A stretch of DNA of 64,000 nt. It comes from Micavibrio aeruginosavorus (GTDB lineage: Bacteria; Pseudomonadota; Alphaproteobacteria; Micavibrionales; Micavibrionaceae). Under the pieces are notes generated by a model that worked only from the letters and a program-made list of their open reading frames with translations, did no database searches and was not told the DNA's origin. The stretch spans positions 1,018,342-1,082,341 of the forward strand of contig CP066681.1 in NCBI GenBank assembly GCA_016432265.1, read 5' to 3'. Below are positions 52,304 through 60,816 of this stretch, in pieces. The position numbers and the translations under genes are program-made. How positions within the stretch are numbered: position 1 is the first letter of the stretch; each line of letters starts with the position of its first letter.

Positions 52304-53254
52304 ATGACATCTATGGCGGATAGCCGCTTTTACATGTGGCGCACGGTGTTTGCGCTGGCTCATGCCGATGGTCAAGTGACCGACAAGGAACGCCAGTTCA
52401 TGCAAATCTACCTCTCGCGCCTCTCCTTGTCGCCCGAGCAAAAGGACATCCTGAAAGCGGATATCGATAACCGTCAGGAAGTTTCCTTGATGTTTTCAAA
52501 GATCACCGCGGAGAAAGACGTTGAGGATTTCTTCAATTTTGCCCGGCTGTTGGTGTGGTGCGATGGCGACTTTGCCGAACAGGAACGGCAAATCCTGGAA
52601 CTGTTGCGCCAGCGCCACGACACTCCGTTGGGGACGGAGCGCTTGATATACAAACTCAAGGCCAGCGGTGAGAAAAAATCAAGCTGGCTGCGCAAGATGC
52701 GGGAAAAAGCCGGAGAGTTGAAAGATATCCTTGATGTGTTTGCTGCGTCGGCGATCGCTGATGACGCAAAAGGCAAGAAGGGTGAAGGGTTGGGGCATAG
52801 CCGCTTTTACATGTGGCGCGCGGTGTTTGCGATGGCTCATGCCGATAACGTGGTTACGGAAGAGGAAAGGAAATACCTTCGCAATATTCTGGCGGAAGAG
52901 CCCTTCAGCGCGGAGCAGAAAAAGATCCTGGAAGAGGATATGGCGCAGCCGCAGGATATTGCCGAGATGTTTGTGAATATTGAAGATCAGAACGATCGCA
53001 GCCAGTTCTTCTATCATGCGCGGATGCTGGTCTGGAGCGACGGTGATTTTGGCGAACAGGAGCAGAAGATCATGATGCGCCTGAAACAAACTCATGTGCG
53101 TACGGTCGATTTTGATCAGATCATGAAAAATCTGGATCTTAGTATCGATGATGAGCAGAAGCAAAAGCTGGCCGAGAGCCGCAGTCGTGTTCTTGATGTC
53201 GATCCGCCTCAGGGATTTTTCCGGCGCCTGCTGCGTAGCGTCTCTGGGCGTTAA
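52304..53254 (+). CDS. Tandem TerB-like protein
   Basis: The ATG at 52304 gives 316 residues; a longer frame from 52289 would overlap rlmJ and lacks a ribosome site. The protein is two copies of one helical module: RFYMWRTVFALAHADGQVTDKER... at about residues 6-110 and RFYMWRAVFAMAHADNVVTEEER... at about 166-270, joined by a basic linker. The HADG/HADN acidic clusters are typical of TerB/DjlA-type domains, which are linked to tellurite resistance and membrane-stress systems. No other ter genes are nearby. It is probably co-transcribed with rlmJ. Confidence 0.82.
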   Translation: MTSMADSRFYMWRTVFALAHADGQVTDKERQFMQIYLSRLSLSPEQKDILKADIDNRQEVSLMFSKITAEKDVEDFFNFARLLVWCDGDFAEQERQILELLRQRHDTPLGTERLIYKLKASGEKKSSWLRKMREKAGELKDILDVFAASAIADDAKGKKGEGLGHSRFYMWRAVFAMAHADNVVTEEERKYLRNILAEEPFSAEQKKILEEDMAQPQDIAEMFVNIEDQNDRSQFFYHARMLVWSDGDFGEQEQKIMMRLKQTHVRTVDFDQIMKNLDLSIDDEQKQKLAESRSRVLDVDPPQGFFRRLLRSVSGR

Positions 53255-53272
53255 ACTGGATGGTTAGGCCTT

Positions 53273-53875
53273 TCAGGGAAATATTTTGACGCCGGTCACG
53301 TCCAGCATGTTCATGGCGAGTCCAGGTGCTGAGGCGGGTTGGGACGGATAGCCGCGCCCATTGAATTTCAACGCCACGTTTCTGGCATCGTTGTTTTGCC
53401 GTCCCGACACATGGATGATCAGATCGCGCCATCCCGATGTTTGACTCTCGGCGACAACCAGAGGGCCGCGCACAGGAGAAATTTCTGAGAGGTAGCTGAA
53501 TCCGTCGTCGTGGGCGCGGAATAAGAACAGGCTGCAACCGTATTCCATGCACCAGGCCTGATGCGGGCTTTGCATTAGCACCAACCCTTCGCGGCGACCA
53601 TCGTTATCAAGGTCTATGCGGGTAAATTCGTATTGCGTATTGGGCGGCGCATTATTTTGCTCAAGCCATGACGATAATGCGTCCATGAATAACCCGTCAT
53701 CGGGATCGTGGGCAGGCACGAGAGACTCGCCGGGAAGGGGGAGCAACGGCCCTCCCGATGCAGGCATAATCGCAGCAGCGTCGTGGCCGGCAGTTGCATG
53801 GTCAGGCGATGAGGCGCAACCAGACAAAAGTGTGGCGCCGATAGCAGAGAGGATAAAATTATATAAGGGTTTCAT
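53273..53875 (-). CDS. Lipoprotein with EF-hand-like calcium loop
   Basis: The 200-residue protein has lipobox L-S-G-C (Cys20) and a Pro/Ala-rich linker. A folded domain follows with RIDLDNDGRREGLVL (D-x-D-x-D-G-x-x-E), a calcium-loop pattern like the repeat units of FG-GAP/dockerin-type proteins. Two further Cys in WCMEYGCSLFLF may be bridged. I do not recognise a named family. It lies 18 bases past the convergent tandem TerB-like gene and after the histidine kinase gene. Confidence 0.78.
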   Translation of the reverse strand: MKPLYNFILSAIGATLLSGCASSPDHATAGHDAAAIMPASGGPLLPLPGESLVPAHDPDDGLFMDALSSWLEQNNAPPNTQYEFTRIDLDNDGRREGLVLMQSPHQAWCMEYGCSLFLFRAHDDGFSYLSEISPVRGPLVVAESQTSGWRDLIIHVSGRQNNDARNVALKFNGRGYPSQPASAPGLAMNMLDVTGVKIFP

Positions 53876-53886
53876 GCCATCATTAT

Positions 53887-53932
53887 GTCTCTGTCGCCTT
53901 CACGCGCAATTTGAAAACGCCATGACAGAGAC
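53887..53932. repeat. 9-bp inverted repeat between the histidine kinase and the lipoprotein gene
   Basis: GTCTCTGTC (53887-53895) and GACAGAGAC (53924-53932) form a perfect inverted repeat with a 28-base loop in the 75-base spacer. There is no T-run. It could be an operator, a processing hairpin or a weak terminator of the kinase transcript. Confidence 0.4.
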
Positions 53933-53950
53933 CCTGTCCCCTGAAAAAGT

Positions 53951-56113
53951 TCAGGCGGCTTCCATGTTCTGAGTGGTTTCTATGTGACGTTCAAAAGTGC
54001 GACAGCTCTCACGGAACAGGCTGTCGAGCAGATCCAGCTCGGAAAGCTCCATCGCCCTGTGCCTGGCGACTCCCTGATCCATCAGGTGCTGGGTATACAT
54101 GGAAAGCTTTTTCATCCCCAGATTGCCGCCGGTGGATGACATGTTATGCAAAGTTGAGCGAATCATTTCGAAGTCCTCCATCGCGGTGCGGATGATGAGA
54201 AGGCGTGCGGCATTGTCGTTGACAAAATCATCGTAGGCTTCTAGCAGGCGGTCGTTGCCCACGAAGCTGACGAAGCTTCTCAATTCGGCTTCGGCCAGCA
54301 GGGGAACGTTCTCATACGTACTTCCTTCACGCTGCTGTATGTCCCAGCCGTCGGTGCCGCCGCCTATCCATTCTTCCACTTTGCTCGCCAGTTCTATGAA
54401 TTCGACGGGCTTGGTCAGGAAGTCATCCATTCCTGCTTCAAAACATTTTGCGGTTTCCTCCGGCAGGGCGTGGGCTGTGAGTGCGATAATCGGGGTCTCG
54501 TCGGAACCTATGCCGTATTCCTCGCGAATTTTCCGCGCGGCGTCGTAGCCGTTCATGACAGGCATCTGTAGATCCATGAAGATGAGGTCGAAGTGCTGTC
54601 TTTTGACGCGCTCCAGGGCTTCAGCGCCGTTATGCGCGGTTGAGCATTGATAACCGAGCTTGCCCATCATCGCGACGACGATGTCCCGGTTCATTGCTAT
54701 ATCTTCTACGACCAAAATGCTTTTGTTCATTGTCTCTTCAGCGGCATAAGTCGATTTGATGCCGTCATCCTTGGCCATGACGGCGTTGGTGCGTTTGAAG
54801 GGCAATTCGACTTTGAAAGTCGAGCCTTGCGCGGGCTGGCTTTCTACGGTGATGTTTCCGCCCATGCGCTGGGCCAGTTGCTGCGCAATCGACAACCCCA
54901 ACCCCGATCCGCTGGTCTCGCGGGTGAGCGACATGTCGGCCAATTCAAAGGCGTGGAAAATATCTTGCTGTTTTTCTTTGGGAATGCCGATGCCTGTATC
55001 TATGACGCAGAATGAGACAACGCATCGATTGCCAGCCTCTTCCGCCGTAGCCTTGAGTTTGACATAGCCGGAATTGGTGTATTTGATGGCGTTGTGCAAT
55101 AAATTCAGCAGTATCTGGCGAATACGCAATTCGTCGCCTTCTACCCACTCAGGACAGCGCGGATCTATCTCGATGAGAAGTTCAAGCCCTTTCTCATGGG
55201 CTTGCGGGTCAACAAGGGCGCCGCAGCTTTCAATCATTTTGGCGAGGTTGAGCGGGGTCAAGTTCAGTTTGATTTCGCCGACCTCCATCCGCGAAAAATC
55301 CAGAATATCGGATATCAGGTCTGTCATCGTCCTGCCGGAGGTCTTGATTTGATCAAGAAAGTACCGCTGCTCATCGTTGATATTAGTTGAGCGCAGCAAG
55401 TCTGTGAATCCGACAATGCTGTTCATTGGTGTCCTTAGTTCATGGCTCATGCGGGCCATAAAATTCGATTTGGCCTTTGTAGCCTCTTCCGCTTTTTGTT
55501 TTAGGGCGTCGAGCTCAACCATAAGCAGGCGGCGATTGCGGTCTTGACTGAGCAAGTACCCCAGTAGAAGGGCTCCCACTATGTTAATCCCCAGCAGGAA
55601 GGCGCCTGTATCGACCAATAAAGGAATCGCTATGTTCTCAGGGAATAATGCGATGGGCAGCAGGCACACGGGCGCGATGACAATGGCGTAATAAACAATC
55701 CATCTGAAAGGAATAATGCCTTTGTTATATTTCTTTATGTAATAACCAAGGGCACCGCTCCCCAGCATGGCTAATAATATGGATAGCACGCCGACCAATG
55801 CGCCTATCCCCCCGATATGCAGACGCAATATGATGGGGGGGATGCCTGCAGCCAGCGCTCCCAGAGGGCCGGCCACCAGCCCGGCCATGGAGATGATAGG
55901 AATTCGGCTATCAATAATCACCCCATCGACAGCATAGACAGGCACCATCATGCTCAGGCATGCAAAGCCGCCAAATATAGCGCCAGCCAAAAGCTGCTTG
56001 AGGGTTGTGTCGCACCCTTTTCTGGAGAAATTGGACAGAATCGTGAATACCACGAACAGGGCGGCCATGATGATCATGTTGTCGCCAGCCGAGTCCATCA
56101 AATCGATTTTCAT
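53951..56113 (-). CDS. Hybrid sensor histidine kinase with LytS-type membrane domain, receiver and HPt
   Basis: This 720-residue kinase has, in order: five or six membrane helices resembling the 5TM-LYT sensor (about residues 10-195, with RIPIISMAGLVAGPLGALAAG), a short coiled coil, and a HisKA domain with phospho-acceptor His224 in MSHELRTPMNS. An HATPase domain (N-box LLHNAIKYTNSG, G-boxes DTGIGIP and GSGLGLSIAQQ), a receiver with Asp514 in FMDLQMPVMNG, and an HPt with His656 in STLHNMSSTGGNLG follow. All phospho-relay residues are present, so it needs only an external response regulator. The stimulus is unknown; LytS-type domains often sense small metabolites or membrane potential. Its promoter lies in the GTTATCA array. 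Confidence 0.93.
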   Translation of the reverse strand: MKIDLMDSAGDNMIIMAALFVVFTILSNFSRKGCDTTLKQLLAGAIFGGFACLSMMVPVYAVDGVIIDSRIPIISMAGLVAGPLGALAAGIPPIILRLHIGGIGALVGVLSILLAMLGSGALGYYIKKYNKGIIPFRWIVYYAIVIAPVCLLPIALFPENIAIPLLVDTGAFLLGINIVGALLLGYLLSQDRNRRLLMVELDALKQKAEEATKAKSNFMARMSHELRTPMNSIVGFTDLLRSTNINDEQRYFLDQIKTSGRTMTDLISDILDFSRMEVGEIKLNLTPLNLAKMIESCGALVDPQAHEKGLELLIEIDPRCPEWVEGDELRIRQILLNLLHNAIKYTNSGYVKLKATAEEAGNRCVVSFCVIDTGIGIPKEKQQDIFHAFELADMSLTRETSGSGLGLSIAQQLAQRMGGNITVESQPAQGSTFKVELPFKRTNAVMAKDDGIKSTYAAEETMNKSILVVEDIAMNRDIVVAMMGKLGYQCSTAHNGAEALERVKRQHFDLIFMDLQMPVMNGYDAARKIREEYGIGSDETPIIALTAHALPEETAKCFEAGMDDFLTKPVEFIELASKVEEWIGGGTDGWDIQQREGSTYENVPLLAEAELRSFVSFVGNDRLLEAYDDFVNDNAARLLIIRTAMEDFEMIRSTLHNMSSTGGNLGMKKLSMYTQHLMDQGVARHRAMELSELDLLDSLFRESCRTFERHIETTQNMEAA

Positions 56114-56146
56114 GCTAGTTCCGCTTCTCTGTCCGGAAGGGCAAAA

Positions 56147-56225
56147 TTATCACCCTTGTTACTGCTTATAGTTATCATTATATTCTAAATTAGCAATGAT
56201 AACAGAAGGTTATCAACCGTGATAA
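56147..56225. promoter_or_regulatory. Array of GTTATCA half-sites in the kinase / secreted-protein divergent promoter
   Basis: Five copies of (G)TTATCA or its complement TGATAA(C) occur in 79 bases: 56147-56152, 56171-56177, 56197-56203, 56209-56215 and 56220-56225. Two pairs are inverted: a perfect 9-bp repeat GTTATCATT (56171-56179) / AATGATAAC (56195-56203), and TTATCA-N4-TGATAA (56210-56225). A perfect -10 TATAAT for the kinase gene (56182-56177, leftward) is inside the first pair, with only a poor -35. This is the layout of an operator for a dimeric regulator. Confidence 0.55.
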
Positions 56226-56271
56226 AAGCCAGCCCTATCCTTGCGAGTCCACATCTAACTTAAGTTGCAGA

Positions 56272-57456
56272 ATGTCTGTTATTTCCTTTATTTTCATGAT
56301 GTTAATGGCATCAATCGTTATGTCGGGCCCGTCTTTTGCCCAAACCGAGGCATCTGCTGTTTCGGCAAAGGTTCGACATGCAACTGCATTACAGACCAGC
56401 CCAGGTGGCGTTTGGCTGTCTATTGAAGATAACATGCGCAATGTGATGGATGCCGTGAAGCGGGCCGACTGGTCAGCCATTTCCGGTTATGCTGGTCTGA
56501 TGAAGGCCGATTTGTCTGCCCTGCAGGCGGCGGGGATCGAGGGCGAGGTTAAGCCGCATGAGCAGGAACAGTTGCTGAAGTCTTTCTCCCAGCTTGAAAC
56601 GGCGATTGATGAACTTGTGGCGGTGTCTGCGGGCACAGATGTTGCCGCTATTCAGGCCGCTGTGACGAAGGTTTCAGGGGCTGCCACCCTTACCAGAATT
56701 GACGTGCCGATGGGGCTTTTGGAAAAAATATCCGGGGCAACGGTAAGAGCGGAAATTATCAATACGCCAGCGCTGCAAAAAGATATCGAAACAACGGTGA
56801 CGTTGCGTTTGAAAAGCGCCATCAGCGGCAAACCCTTGGTGTCCTCTGACTTGAAGGAAATCCGTACGAAACCGGTGCATGCTCTGATTGCTGACCCGCA
56901 ACTGGAGGATTACAAGCACGTCCACCCTGAGGAGATCGACGTTCCGGGCGAATATACGCTGTCTATTACACCCAAAACTGCCTGCACATACCGTCTTTGG
57001 GCGGATGTCACGCCTGTCAAGGGGCAACAGGAATATGCCATGGTCGACATCCCGGGGCAGGAGGGCTGCGGTAGCCTGACGATTGATAAAAGTGAGAAAC
57101 TGGAAGTTAAAACTGCGGATTATGCCGCTACGCTGTCGTTGCCTGAGGAAGGTTTAAAGATGGCCGGGGATTCTGTGCTTAAGCTATCGCTGGTTAACTC
57201 TGAAGGCAGTGTTGTTGAAAACCTGGAGCCGTTAATGGGGGCGTACGCCCATATGGTCGGATTCTATGACGATTTTCGCACGATTACCCATTTGTACCCG
57301 ATAGGCGCGGAACCCGTTACCGAAGCGGATCGCGGCAGAGGTGATCTGTCTTTTCATTTCAACCCCGAGAAGGCGGGTTTTGTGAAGATTTTCCTTCAGG
57401 TGCGAACAGGGGGGCAGGAGCATATCTTCCCGTTTGGCGTCACGGTTCAGGAATGA
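56272..57456 (+). CDS. Secreted protein with His/Met-rich beta modules (possible copper binding)
   Basis: The 394-residue protein has a signal peptide ending at PSFAQ. A helical part (about residues 45-145, with NVMDAVKRADWSAISGYAG) is followed by two beta modules. The first contains VHALIADPQLEDYKHVHPEE, the second GAYAHMVGFYDDFRTITHLYP and QEHIFPFGVT. Pairs of His and Met in these loops resemble the periplasmic modules near copper efflux systems, but binding residues are not proven. The start codon is uncertain: the ATG at 56272 or 56296 both leave a signal peptide. It diverges from the histidine kinase across the GTTATCA array, which suggests joint control. Confidence 0.7.
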   Translation: MSVISFIFMMLMASIVMSGPSFAQTEASAVSAKVRHATALQTSPGGVWLSIEDNMRNVMDAVKRADWSAISGYAGLMKADLSALQAAGIEGEVKPHEQEQLLKSFSQLETAIDELVAVSAGTDVAAIQAAVTKVSGAATLTRIDVPMGLLEKISGATVRAEIINTPALQKDIETTVTLRLKSAISGKPLVSSDLKEIRTKPVHALIADPQLEDYKHVHPEEIDVPGEYTLSITPKTACTYRLWADVTPVKGQQEYAMVDIPGQEGCGSLTIDKSEKLEVKTADYAATLSLPEEGLKMAGDSVLKLSLVNSEGSVVENLEPLMGAYAHMVGFYDDFRTITHLYPIGAEPVTEADRGRGDLSFHFNPEKAGFVKIFLQVRTGGQEHIFPFGVTVQE

Positions 57457-57481
57457 TTCCTATGGAAACGCTCTTATCGGT

Positions 57482-58426
57482 TTAATCGTTATAGAACATC
57501 GACAGGTATTTTTCGCCACGATCGCACAGGAATGTCAGGACGGTTTTGATTTCGGGATGCTGGCGGCGGATTTCCTGCGCGGCCCAGTAATTGGCCCCGG
57601 CGCTGGGGCCGACAAAAAGCCCGCGCCGCGCTGCCAGAGATTGCGCCAGATCGACGGCAACTTCGCTTTTTACGCTGATGATCCCATCGACGATATGGCG
57701 ATGGCGTTCGTAAATCGTCGGGATGAAGCCGTCCGATATGCCTTCGATCTTGTGGTCTCCGACGATGCAGCATTCCAGCGTCCGCGATTCCGAAGGCTCC
57801 ATCGCGAAGACCTTGAGGTTCGGATTGTGCCATGCCTTCAACGCTTGTGCAGTGCCGATCAACGTGCCGCCGGTTCCTACACCCTGCACGATCGCGTCGA
57901 CTTTTAACCCCGGAGGCAACTGTGCAATGATCTCACGGCCCAGCCATTCGCGGTTTTCCTCGACGTTCCATTCATTGTCGAATTGCTGCGGGCAGTAGTG
58001 GCCGGGCAGTTGCCCGATGCGGATGGCTTCGGCCCGTGCTTCATTGACCTGAAAGTGGCCCACATGGATGATTTCCGCGCCAAAGGCTTTCGAGATTTTC
58101 ACACGTTCACTGGTGTAGCCATCAGGCATGATGACTTTCATCTTATAACCTTTGACGGCAGCGATCATGCTCAGGGCGTTGCCGGTGTTGCCGCTGGTAG
58201 ATTCAACGATTGTATAACCAGGTTTAAGCAATCCGGCGGTTTCGGCTTTCTCCACCATGAACTGCGCCATCCGCGCCTTGATAGACCCGGAAGGGTTCAT
58301 GAATTCGCATTTCGCCAAGATACCCGGTTCCAGTTCGATCATCGGCGTGTTGCCGATGGTCTCCAGAACGTCATGGATTATAGGGGCGGGAGTATCGCTG
58401 CGCGTTTTCATGGCGTGTTTTGTCAT
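57482..58426 (-). CDS. PLP-dependent cysteine synthase / cystathionine beta-synthase homologue
   Basis: This 314-residue fold type II PLP enzyme has the Schiff-base Lys50 in NPSGSIKARM. The common form is S-V-K-D-R, so Ala replaces Asp after the Lys. ESTSGNTGNALSM is the substrate loop, GVGTGGTLIGT the phosphate loop and GPSAGANY the C-terminal PLP contact. O-acetylserine sulfhydrylase activity is plausible, but the altered motif leaves room for another beta-replacement reaction. The start (ribosome site AGGGA 6 bases before 58426) overlaps the 3' end of fadE by 56 bases, an unusually long overlap that suggests translational coupling. Confidence 0.85.
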   Translation of the reverse strand: MTKHAMKTRSDTPAPIIHDVLETIGNTPMIELEPGILAKCEFMNPSGSIKARMAQFMVEKAETAGLLKPGYTIVESTSGNTGNALSMIAAVKGYKMKVIMPDGYTSERVKISKAFGAEIIHVGHFQVNEARAEAIRIGQLPGHYCPQQFDNEWNVEENREWLGREIIAQLPPGLKVDAIVQGVGTGGTLIGTAQALKAWHNPNLKVFAMEPSESRTLECCIVGDHKIEGISDGFIPTIYERHRHIVDGIISVKSEVAVDLAQSLAARRGLFVGPSAGANYWAAQEIRRQHPEIKTVLTFLCDRGEKYLSMFYND

Positions 58427-60695
58427 GTGTTTTCCCTGAACTTGCGGGTGTCATCGCTGGGCCGTCCCATTCCATTGGGAAATGGTTGACTTGAATGATG
58501 TCTTCGCGCGCGGCCTGCGTGCGTTGCAACAGGTTGCGCACTTCGGCGTTGATTATATTGAGATCTGCGGCTTCTTCGACCAGATCGCTGAAAGAGACGT
58601 CTTTTTTCAGTAGTCCCTTTTTCTGGGCGCGGGCCAGCGTTGCTTCGTGCGGCGCTGATTCAGCCACCAGTTTCAAAGCGGTTTCCAGCCTTGTCATGTA
58701 TTCGCCCTGTGCGGAGGGCATAAAAAGGCCGGACGTCAGGCGATCTCGTGTCGGGGAAGGCCGGCAGATTGCCTCGGTGATTTTTTTATCGAGACGATCA
58801 AGCGGTTTGCTGATCCATGACACAGGGTGGAAAATGCGCCGCAATCCCCTTACCAGAACACTGGGGTGATTGCGGATTAACTCTTCCATGGCGCGCTCGG
58901 CTTCATACAGGTGGTGCTGCACAGCGCGTTGCATCAACGGAATGTCGTCATCCTGGCGGCCTTCGTAATTGAAGCGACGCAGCGTGAGCGATGCCAGGTA
59001 GAGGTGGCTTAGGATATCCCCGTGGCGGGCGGAGGTGCGTTCCTCGCGCACAAGCCTGGGCCCGAGAAGGGCCATGCTGGCGTCAGCAAGAGTGGCAAAT
59101 TGTGCCGACATGCGGTTGATCTGGCGGTAGAAGGGGGCGTCTGGCCCGTTATGCGGCGTTGCCGTCAGGTAGCCCCCTGTCAGGCCATGGAAGAATCCAC
59201 GCGCAGCGGAGGAAAATACGTGCTTGATATGCCCGCGCAGCAATTGGCCCGCTTGCTTGGCGGTGCCGTTTTCTCCTGCCTTCATTTCGTTAAGGGCGTA
59301 AGGATGGCCGACAAAGATACCTTGTCCAAAAATCATCAGGTTGCGGGTCATGATGTTGGCGCCTTCGACTGTCGTCGATACAGGAATAGTGTGCCGCAAG
59401 TGGGAGACAGGGTTGTCCGGCCCTTCGACCACGCCCTTACCGCCGTGAACTTCAACGGCGGCATCGGCAATCGTGCGCGATGCTTCTGTCGTGTGATATT
59501 TCAGTATGGCCGAGGAGACCGCCGGGCGCGTGCTGTGGGTCTTGTCAAGATCCATATCCTGCAGCGGGCCCATGCGGGCGGCATCGAGGCTGTATGTCAG
59601 AGCCGCCATTTTGCCAATCTGCTCTTGAATGCCCCCCATCTCAGCAAGGCTGGTATTAAACTGTTTGCGGATGGCGGCATAGGCGGTGGTGACACGCAAG
59701 GCGTACTTGGCGAGTCCGCCCGCGCCTGCAGGCAGTGAAATAGCCCTGCCGATCGATAGGCAGTCGACCAGCATATTCCAGCCGTTACCTGCCTGTGAGG
59801 CACCGCCTATGATGGCATCGACCGGGACGACCACATCCTTGCCCCAGTGAGGGCCGTTCATGAATGGGTAAGGCGGGCGGTGACGATGTTTATTGTCTAC
59901 GCCCGGTGTGTCGGCAGGAACGAGGGCGAGTGTAATACCGCGATCTTCTCCGCCACCAAGCAGATTGTCGGGGTCTTTCAGGTTGAACGCGACGCCGATC
60001 ACGGTGGCAACCGGTGCCAGTGTGGTATAGCGTTTGTCCCAGTTCATGCGGATATAGAGTTTGCCGTCCTCGCCTTTAAATACAGTGCCTTCATCGGCCT
60101 GGTTGGTTGCGTCTGACCCGGCTTGCGGGCTGGTCAGAGCGAAACCGGGAATGTCACGCCCGTTTGCCAAGCGCGGCAGGTAATGGTTTTTCTGCTCAGC
60201 GGTGCCGTAGTGCGCCAGCAACTCTCCAGGCCCGAGGGAATTCGGCACCATGGCTGTGGCGCCTGCTGTGGCGCAGCGGCTGGCAATCTTGCTGACGATG
60301 GCGGCGTGGCCTTGTGCGGAGAACCCCTTGCCGCCATATTCTTTTGATATGACGAGCCCGAAGAATCCTTTTGTTTTCAAATAATCCCAGACGCGGGGTT
60401 CCAGATCCTTAAGTTCTTCCCGCACTTTCCAGTCGTCTATCATGTTACAAAGCTCTTCCGTCTCGTTGTCGAGAAAGGATTGCTCTTCCGGCGTCAGGGA
60501 CGGGGCTTCACGCTCCAGCAGGCTTTTCCAGTCAGGCTTGCCTTTAAAAATAGTTCCTTCAAAACCAACCGTACCCTTATCAAGGGCTGCCCATTGTGTG
60601 GGTGTGATGGCTTCGCGGCTCTTTTTGAAGAATGCTAATGATTGGTTGTCCCAATCGGTTGCGAAACGGTAAGCTGTCTTGAATGCCTTGAACAT
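58371..60695 (-). CDS. fadE: Acyl-CoA dehydrogenase, FadE type
   Basis: FadE starts beta-oxidation by making trans-2-enoyl-CoA and passing electrons to ETF. The 774-residue protein fits the long FadE class. The N-terminal part has a short basic segment, the acyl-CoA dehydrogenase core includes ALTSPQAGSDATNQADEG and WDKRYTTLAPVATVIGVAF, and the C-terminal extra domain (about residues 500-740) matches DUF1974. The catalytic Glu region follows in the middle of the core around EVHGGKGVVEG. The promoter is at 60724-60754. The last residues run into the start of the cysteine synthase gene, so the C-terminus may be longer than usual. Confidence 0.93.
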   Translation of the reverse strand: MFKAFKTAYRFATDWDNQSLAFFKKSREAITPTQWAALDKGTVGFEGTIFKGKPDWKSLLEREAPSLTPEEQSFLDNETEELCNMIDDWKVREELKDLEPRVWDYLKTKGFFGLVISKEYGGKGFSAQGHAAIVSKIASRCATAGATAMVPNSLGPGELLAHYGTAEQKNHYLPRLANGRDIPGFALTSPQAGSDATNQADEGTVFKGEDGKLYIRMNWDKRYTTLAPVATVIGVAFNLKDPDNLLGGGEDRGITLALVPADTPGVDNKHRHRPPYPFMNGPHWGKDVVVPVDAIIGGASQAGNGWNMLVDCLSIGRAISLPAGAGGLAKYALRVTTAYAAIRKQFNTSLAEMGGIQEQIGKMAALTYSLDAARMGPLQDMDLDKTHSTRPAVSSAILKYHTTEASRTIADAAVEVHGGKGVVEGPDNPVSHLRHTIPVSTTVEGANIMTRNLMIFGQGIFVGHPYALNEMKAGENGTAKQAGQLLRGHIKHVFSSAARGFFHGLTGGYLTATPHNGPDAPFYRQINRMSAQFATLADASMALLGPRLVREERTSARHGDILSHLYLASLTLRRFNYEGRQDDDIPLMQRAVQHHLYEAERAMEELIRNHPSVLVRGLRRIFHPVSWISKPLDRLDKKITEAICRPSPTRDRLTSGLFMPSAQGEYMTRLETALKLVAESAPHEATLARAQKKGLLKKDVSFSDLVEEAADLNIINAEVRNLLQRTQAAREDIIQVNHFPMEWDGPAMTPASSGKTHDKTRHENAQRYSRPYNP

Positions 60696-60702
60696 GAGCG
60701 TA

Positions 60703-60718
60703 TCCCTGTTAACTTTAT
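60703..60718 (-). repeat. 16-base element shared with the phosphoesterase upstream region
   Basis: TCCCTGTTAACTTTAT (60703-60718) is identical to 43241-43256. Both copies lie shortly before a leftward gene (fadE and the metallophosphoesterase), 8 and 17 bases from the ATG, and contain the palindrome GTTAAC. One chance 16-base match is about what is expected in a window of this size, so the matching position matters more than the match itself. Confidence 0.35.
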
Positions 60719-60723
60719 GATTA

Positions 60724-60754
60724 TTATGGCCTTATTTGATGCAGCCTAGTCAAT
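60724..60754 (-). promoter_or_regulatory. Candidate promoter for fadE
   Basis: Read leftward, -35 TTGACT (60754-60749), a 19-base spacer and -10 CATAAT (60729-60724). The predicted start is near 60717, about 22 bases before the ATG. The long spacer is suboptimal and might indicate a regulated promoter. Confidence 0.4.
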
Positions 60755-60816
60755 TGTCAGGATTACGGCAAGTCCTCTTGTTGTGCTGCGTTTGCGAAAG
60801 AGCAAGTAATTGAAAT

